Of a stretch of DNA of 64,000 nt, positions 59,874 to 64,000 are shown piece after piece; positions within the stretch are counted from its first letter, which is position 1, and each line of letters begins with the position of its first letter. The notes beneath the pieces are model-generated. The model had not been told where the DNA came from and made no database searches. It saw only the letters and a list, made by a program, of their open reading frames with translations. Source of the stretch: Acidobacteriota bacterium (GTDB taxonomy: Bacteria; Acidobacteriota; Blastocatellia; Pyrinomonadales; Pyrinomonadaceae); NCBI GenBank assembly GCA_019639235.1, contig JAHBSG010000002.1, positions 62,001-126,000 on the forward strand, in the 5' to 3' direction. A program made the translations under genes and the position numbers.

Positions 59874-61886
59874 GTGAAGCCAACAGACATTGCCGACCCC
59901 GAATACTTCCACAAAGTCGTAGATTGCCAGTACGCTTGCCCGGCCCATACGCCGGTGCCGGAGTACATTCGCCTGATCGCCGAAGGCCGATACACCGAGG
60001 CCTATATGATCAACTGGGACTCGAACGTTTTCCCCGGCGTTTTGGGAAGGACGTGCGACCGCCCTTGCGAACCGGCTTGCCGACGCGGCCGCGTAGAGGA
60101 AGAACCGGTGGCGATCTGCCGCTTGAAGCGCGTTGCGGCGGACAACCGCGACGACGTTCTTCCATATATGCCGCAGGGCCCGTTTCCGGCAAATGGCAAA
60201 AAGGTGGCTTTGATAGGTGCCGGCCCGGCAAGCTTGACGGTCGCTCGCGACCTTGCCCCGCTTGGTTATGAGATACATCTTTACGACGAGCAGATAAAGG
60301 GCGGCGGCTTCATGCGGTCGCAGATACCTGCATTCCGGCTGCCGGAATCGGTGCTTGACGAAGAGGTCGAGTACATTCTGCGGCTCGGGATACACACGCA
60401 CTTTAAGCACTACGTTTCCTCGATGAAGGAGATGCTCGCGAAGGACTACGACGCGATCTTCGTCGGGACGGGTGCGCCGCGCGGCCGCGAGCTGAACATT
60501 CCGGGCCGCGAGGAGGGCGACGCGAACATCCATATCGGCATCAATTGGCTGGCGAGCGTTGCCTTTGAGCACACCGACAAGATCGGCAAAACGGTGATCG
60601 TGCTCGGCGGCGGAAACACGGCGATGGATTGCTGCCGGACGGCGCGTCGATTGGGCGGCGAGGATGTGAAGGTGATCGTCCGCTCGCCCTTTGAAACGAT
60701 GAAGGCGAGCCCCTGGGAAAAAGAGGACGCGATGCACGAGGACATCCCGATCATCGATAACCACGTGCCGAAGAGCTTCGTCGTTGCGACCGACGAAGAG
60801 TGGTCAGTGGTCGGTGGTCAGTGGTCAGCCGGAAATCCAGCTCCGGAGAGCTACGGAATTGGCGACGCGAAACAAGGCTCCCCTCCTTACGAAGGAGGGG
60901 TGGACGCCGCTTCGGCGGACGGGGTGGTTCTCTCGGCAACCACCACGGAGCATAAGAGACTCCGCGGCATACTCTTCGAAAAAGTAGAAGCTGTTTATGA
61001 CGAGAACGGAAAACGCTCGCTCGTGCCGACGGGCGAGCCCGAGGTCTTCTATCCGGCTGACGACGTTTTGGTCGCGATCGGGCAGGAGAACGCCTTTCCG
61101 TGGATCGAGCGTGATCTCGGCATCGAGTTCGACAAATGGGACGTACCGGTGCTGGACAAAGTGACCTTCCAATCGACGAACGCGAAGGTCTTCTTCGGCG
61201 GCGATGCGGCATTTGGCCCGGAGAATGTGATCACGGCGGTCGCCCACGGGCACCAGGCGGCGGTCTCGATCGACCTTTTCTGCCGCGGCGAGGACCTGAT
61301 GAAGCGGCTGCCGCCGACGGTCAACCTCCAGAGCCAGAAGATGGGCATCCACGAATGGGCTTACGACAGCGCTATCGACCACGACAAGCGCTACGCGGTG
61401 CCGCAAGCGGAAAAGGCCATCACGCTCCGCAACCGGCGGCAGGAGGTCGAGCTCGGGTTTGACCGAATGACCGGTTACAAGGAGGCCGAGCGGTGCCTGA
61501 ACTGCGATGTGCAGACCGTTTTCTTTGCACCGAAGTGCATCGAATGCGACGCCTGCGTCGATATCTGCCCGACGAGCTGCATCACCTTTACGCCCTTTGA
61601 CGTTTTATCCGGAACGGAAGCGGAGCTGCGGGAGAAAACAAAGGTCCCGGCACTCAACACATCGCAGGACATCTATGTAGCCGATGGCCTCAAAACCGGC
61701 CGCATCATGGCCAAGGACGAAGACGTCTGCCTCCATTGCGGCCTCTGCGCCGAACGCTGCCCGACCGCCGCCTGGGACATGCAGAAATTCTGGTACAACG
61801 TAACCAAAGCCGGCGAGGTCAAATACGGCCCACGCGGAGCGGGCTCGTTCGTACAGCTAACGCGGAACGGAAATTGTGTTGTCTAG
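59874..61886 (+). CDS. GltD-like FAD/NAD(P) oxidoreductase with ferredoxin C-terminus and in-frame repeat insertion
   Basis: 670 residues from a GTG start with AGGAAA ahead. N-terminal Fe-S region: CQYACPAHTPVPEYIRLIAE and TCDRPCEPACRRG. FAD and NAD loops: VALIGAGPASLTVARDLAPL and VIVLGGGNTAMDCCRTARRL. FFGGDAAFGPENVITAVAHG is the second FAD contact. C-terminal 2x[4Fe-4S] ferredoxin: CIECDACVDICPTSC and CLHCGLCAERCPTAAWDM. This is the glutamate synthase small-subunit superfamily, probably transferring electrons from NAD(P)H. Residues ~309-356 (WSVVGGQWSAG to VVLSATT) are a non-homologous in-frame insertion, see the repeat at 60800-60944. No glutamate synthase large subunit is nearby. Confidence 0.9.
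   Translation: MKPTDIADPEYFHKVVDCQYACPAHTPVPEYIRLIAEGRYTEAYMINWDSNVFPGVLGRTCDRPCEPACRRGRVEEEPVAICRLKRVAADNRDDVLPYMPQGPFPANGKKVALIGAGPASLTVARDLAPLGYEIHLYDEQIKGGGFMRSQIPAFRLPESVLDEEVEYILRLGIHTHFKHYVSSMKEMLAKDYDAIFVGTGAPRGRELNIPGREEGDANIHIGINWLASVAFEHTDKIGKTVIVLGGGNTAMDCCRTARRLGGEDVKVIVRSPFETMKASPWEKEDAMHEDIPIIDNHVPKSFVVATDEEWSVVGGQWSAGNPAPESYGIGDAKQGSPPYEGGVDAASADGVVLSATTTEHKRLRGILFEKVEAVYDENGKRSLVPTGEPEVFYPADDVLVAIGQENAFPWIERDLGIEFDKWDVPVLDKVTFQSTNAKVFFGGDAAFGPENVITAVAHGHQAAVSIDLFCRGEDLMKRLPPTVNLQSQKMGIHEWAYDSAIDHDKRYAVPQAEKAITLRNRRQEVELGFDRMTGYKEAERCLNCDVQTVFFAPKCIECDACVDICPTSCITFTPFDVLSGTEAELREKTKVPALNTSQDIYVADGLKTGRIMAKDEDVCLHCGLCAERCPTAAWDMQKFWYNVTKAGEVKYGPRGAGSFVQLTRNGNCVV
60800..60944. 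repeat. Palindromic repeat inserted in frame in the GltD-like gene
   Basis: 60800-60827 is four 7-bp units (GTGGTCA, GTGGTCG, GTGGTCA, GTGGTCA). 60880-60900 is a perfect hairpin CCCCTCCTT-ACG-AAGGAGGGG. 60907-60918 is CCGC-TTCG-GCGG. 60923-60944 is GGTGGTT ... AACCACC. The total keeps the reading frame and adds about 48 residues. Confidence 0.88.
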
Positions 61887-61960
61887 TTCTACGTTGAGTG
61901 TAGTGTGGTTGCGATTGCACCGCAGACCGTTGATGATCGATTTTGCCACATTCGAAGCTG

Positions 61961-63148
61961 ATGAATGAGTCCGAACAACTTGTTAGCAAAGTATGCCGTA
62001 AGTCATTTCTCTCTTTTTGGAGCTACCCGACTCCATACAAAGACGATGGTGACGAGTTATGCGACACCCTCGTTGTGTGCAGCCCTGATGTTATTATACT
62101 TTCTGTCAAAGATATCGAATTTAAAGATACGGGAAGACCTACTATTGACGAAGCTCGGTGGAAACGGAGGGCGATCGAAGAATCCAGTAAGCAGATATAC
62201 GGCGCGGAGCGATGGATAACTAACAACGGCGTAATCCGCGATTGTGACCGTGCTGCCACGGTTCAACTACCTGACCCATCAATCCGCAGGATTCACCGCG
62301 TTGCGGTCGCGTTCGGCAGTAAGGAAAAAGTTCCACTGACCTTTGGCGATTTTGGCAAAGGATTTATCCATGTCCTAGACGAAACGTCTTTGCAGGCCCT
62401 AATGACAGAGTTGGATACCGTCTCTGATTTTGTTCGTTATCTATCCGATAAAGAGACCTATTTAGGTAGCGGCACGTTAACACTTTTCTCCAAGGAAGAA
62501 GACCTCTTAGCCTTTTATGCGGTTAGCGGCTATGCATTTCCGACCGAGCCAACGATGTTAGTAATGGACGACGGGTTGTGGTCGGGCTTCTCATCGGCGC
62601 CAGAATTGTTAGCTCGAAACAAGGAACGTGAAGTTAGCTACCTATGGGACAATGTCATTGAGCGGTTTTTCGAGAACCTTGCGACGGACAACTATCGAAC
62701 CCCTTGGGCAAACGATGACAAAACAAGAGATGACCTTGAATTAGCCGTTCGCGCGATGGCCCGGGAAAGTCGCCGGATGCGCAATTTCTTGGGCGAGTCC
62801 ATCTCGGAACTCATCGGGCACTTTACCAATTTAAGTACCCGAGCTCGTATTTTTAACACCACGGAATCGCCTATCTGCTATGTCTTTATGGTCGCCGATT
62901 ACGACGGCAACCGGGAACTGAGTTTCAAAGAACTGCAGGCGCGTTGTCTCGTCGCTCGTGGTCTGGATCACTCGAAAACAACCGTTATCGGCATTCTCTT
63001 CGAACTGACAGGTCGGCACGAAGGAGACGCGATAAATGGTTGTTATATCGACGTACCCGAATGGACTTCGGAATGGCAGGAACGGATGGATTTGTATCAA
63101 ACTGAAATCGGTTTCTTTAAGAATCTCGCTCGTCCGACGGCCCGGTGA
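61961..63148 (+). CDS. Uncharacterised protein, possible PD-(D/E)XK nuclease
   Basis: 395 residues from ATG at 61961. The N-terminal ELCDTLVVCSPDVIILSVKD then WKRRAIEESSKQIYGAERWI has the D...(S/E)xK spacing of PD-(D/E)XK nuclease-like proteins, but the family is not recognised. The rest is charged and helical, ending TGRHEGDAINGCYIDVPEWT. Bases are AT-richer and codon use differs from neighbours, which fits transfer. No partner gene of a restriction or defence system is apparent. Confidence 0.55.
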   Translation: MNESEQLVSKVCRKSFLSFWSYPTPYKDDGDELCDTLVVCSPDVIILSVKDIEFKDTGRPTIDEARWKRRAIEESSKQIYGAERWITNNGVIRDCDRAATVQLPDPSIRRIHRVAVAFGSKEKVPLTFGDFGKGFIHVLDETSLQALMTELDTVSDFVRYLSDKETYLGSGTLTLFSKEEDLLAFYAVSGYAFPTEPTMLVMDDGLWSGFSSAPELLARNKEREVSYLWDNVIERFFENLATDNYRTPWANDDKTRDDLELAVRAMARESRRMRNFLGESISELIGHFTNLSTRARIFNTTESPICYVFMVADYDGNRELSFKELQARCLVARGLDHSKTTVIGILFELTGRHEGDAINGCYIDVPEWTSEWQERMDLYQTEIGFFKNLARPTAR

Positions 63149-63206
63149 ATTCCGGACTTCAATATATCGAGCACGAATCAATTTAAGTTTCATACAAAGG
63201 AGTTTT

Positions 63207-63227
63207 ATGTACTCACGAAACGACTAG
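63207..63227 (+). other. Very short ORF (6 codons) with a strong ribosome-binding site
   Basis: AAAGGAG is followed after TTTT by ATG TAC TCA CGA AAC GAC TAG. Could be a leader peptide or the start of a gene lost by mutation. It lies between 61961-63148 and 63293-63709 in the AT-richer tail. Confidence 0.35.
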
Positions 63228-63292
63228 AGTTTTGGTCACTTTGCGACGTAAGTCGGACGAAAAATCGCCACTGCGAACTGAGGATAGTTACG

Positions 63293-63709
63293 ATGAAAAC
63301 ATTGCCTTTTTTTATCCTAATGCTTTCCATAGTGTTCACAACGAATGTGATTGCACAGGACGAAAGCAAGCCTCCCACTGCAATCTTTGGCCGATCTGGG
63401 TTGGTCGAGTTGTCAAATATGGCGGGCGACTTGTCAGATTGTGCTAAAGCTCCGCGACCGTACACAGGGACGATCGTACAAAGGAAATTCGACGATGACG
63501 AAATTACACTTATCGGAATCATCATTCGTGATTCAAAGGATGAGCGTACCTTTCTCAACTTGGATTCCGACCAAATATCTCGATTGGACCGGGCGGCGCG
63601 TAGCAACCTTTCATCTTTTCTCGGCAAGGGGAAACGGATCAGAGCTTGGGCGTACATGTGTGGAGTCTCAGGCGGCGTGCAGTTTGCTAGTCGCGTTAAG
63701 GCTTTATGA
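63293..63709 (+). CDS. Small secreted protein, unknown
   Basis: 138 residues. Signal peptide [22 protein letters not shown], followed by a polar domain with two Cys ([36 protein letters not shown]). GAGGA ahead of the start. Not recognised. Confidence 0.6.
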   Translation: MKTLPFFILMLSIVFTTNVIAQDESKPPTAIFGRSGLVELSNMAGDLSDCAKAPRPYTGTIVQRKFDDDEITLIGIIIRDSKDERTFLNLDSDQISRLDRAARSNLSSFLGKGKRIRAWAYMCGVSGGVQFASRVKAL

Positions 63710-63725
63710 ACACGAAGGCAATCTT

Positions 63726-64000
63726 ATGAATTCGAATTGGGAAAGAGTCTTGAACATGAGTTTTGCGGGGGTATATCCGCATTATGTGGCGAAGGCGGAG
63801 CGGAAGGGGCGGACGCGGGGCGAGGTTGATGAGTGCATCCGCTGGCTGACGGGATATACGCAGAAGGGGCTTGAGAAGGCGATCGAAAAGAAGATCAGCT
63901 TTCGCGAGTTCTTCGAAAAGGCACCGAAACTCAACCCGAACGCCCCGCTCATCAAAGGCGTAGTCTGCGGCGTCCGCGTCGAGGACATCGAAGACCCGCT
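63726..64000 (+). CDS. DUF2200 family protein (partial, runs off the window)
   Basis: The visible 91 residues contain [40 protein letters not shown] and [24 protein letters not shown], a close match to the DUF2200 family (about 115 residues). Start at ATG 63726; the true start could be at LNMSFAG. The 3' end lies beyond the window. Function of the family unknown. Confidence 0.9.
   Translation, partial: MNSNWERVLNMSFAGVYPHYVAKAERKGRTRGEVDECIRWLTGYTQKGLEKAIEKKISFREFFEKAPKLNPNAPLIKGVVCGVRVEDIEDP

Noticed and set aside
61487..61800. Separate ferredoxin gene at the end of the GltD-like gene
   Set aside because: The frame is continuous with the flavoprotein; it is a fused domain, not an own gene.

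Overview
The window is a GC-rich, densely coded bacterial chromosome segment with no rRNA or tRNA gene that I could find. Gene content and protein style point to an Acidobacteriota-like genome, most plausibly Blastocatellia/Pyrinomonadales. The grounds are long secreted proteins built from delta-60 and FG-GAP/VCBS repeats, a didermal envelope gene set (RND pump with TolC-type channel, RseP, TonB-like protein, MurJ), MEP-pathway isoprenoid genes, DUF433/DUF5615 modules and a Uma2 protein. This placement is an inference from style, not from a marker-gene tree.

Layout. 1-7804 (minus): a tripartite RND efflux operon led by its TetR repressor (TetR, membrane fusion protein, RND pump, TolC-like channel) followed by a quinone oxidoreductase cut by the window edge; an 18-bp operator-like palindrome lies upstream. 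8138-16577: a DUF883-like stress protein, a zinc-ribbon protein, an RhlE-type helicase, a two-gene osmoprotectant ABC transporter with permease and binding protein fused, a lipoprotein, a DUF433/DUF5615 pair and guaA. 16578-21640: an accessory block of RHS toxin modules (one longer RHS core with a nuclease-like tip, then displaced core fragments with other tips and small immunity-like genes), bordered on both sides by short-period repeats and small hairpins. 21641-31439: pirin, an SLC13-type carrier, two giant secreted repeat proteins and alanine dehydrogenase. 31611-40203: a PDZ/radical-SAM/DUF512 protein, a TonB-like protein, DNA polymerase III delta', a DUF2752 protein, then a dxr - Uma2 - rseP - ispG cluster. 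40393-47782: small proteins, hisS, gamma-carbonic anhydrase, a second DUF433/DUF5615 pair, murJ and a PBP4-type peptidase. 48116-54441: an Ogg2-like DNA glycosylase, a TPR/double-retropepsin protein, a PIN protein and the tal-pgi-pgl sugar phosphate operon, whose last gene is frameshifted. 54608-61886: an ECF sigma/anti-sigma pair, a run of three secreted-protein genes, and a GltD-like flavoprotein with ferredoxin domains. 61961-64000: an AT-richer tail with a possible PD-(D/E)XK nuclease, two tiny or secreted ORFs and the start of a DUF2200 gene.

The most unusual theme is a set of short repeats of 7, 8 or 9 bp period, often in inverted arms that can fold as one hairpin. Their words differ from locus to locus but their architecture is the same. 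They sit between genes (16745-17087, 21555-21631, 41748-41828, 43287-43353) and, strikingly, also in frame inside two conserved genes: hisS (42943-43048) and the gltD-like gene (60800-60944). Two further palindrome-rich intergenic elements (31441-31603 and 33094-33250) have other designs. Together they suggest that this genome hosts several families of small mobile palindromic elements, some of which tolerate being translated.
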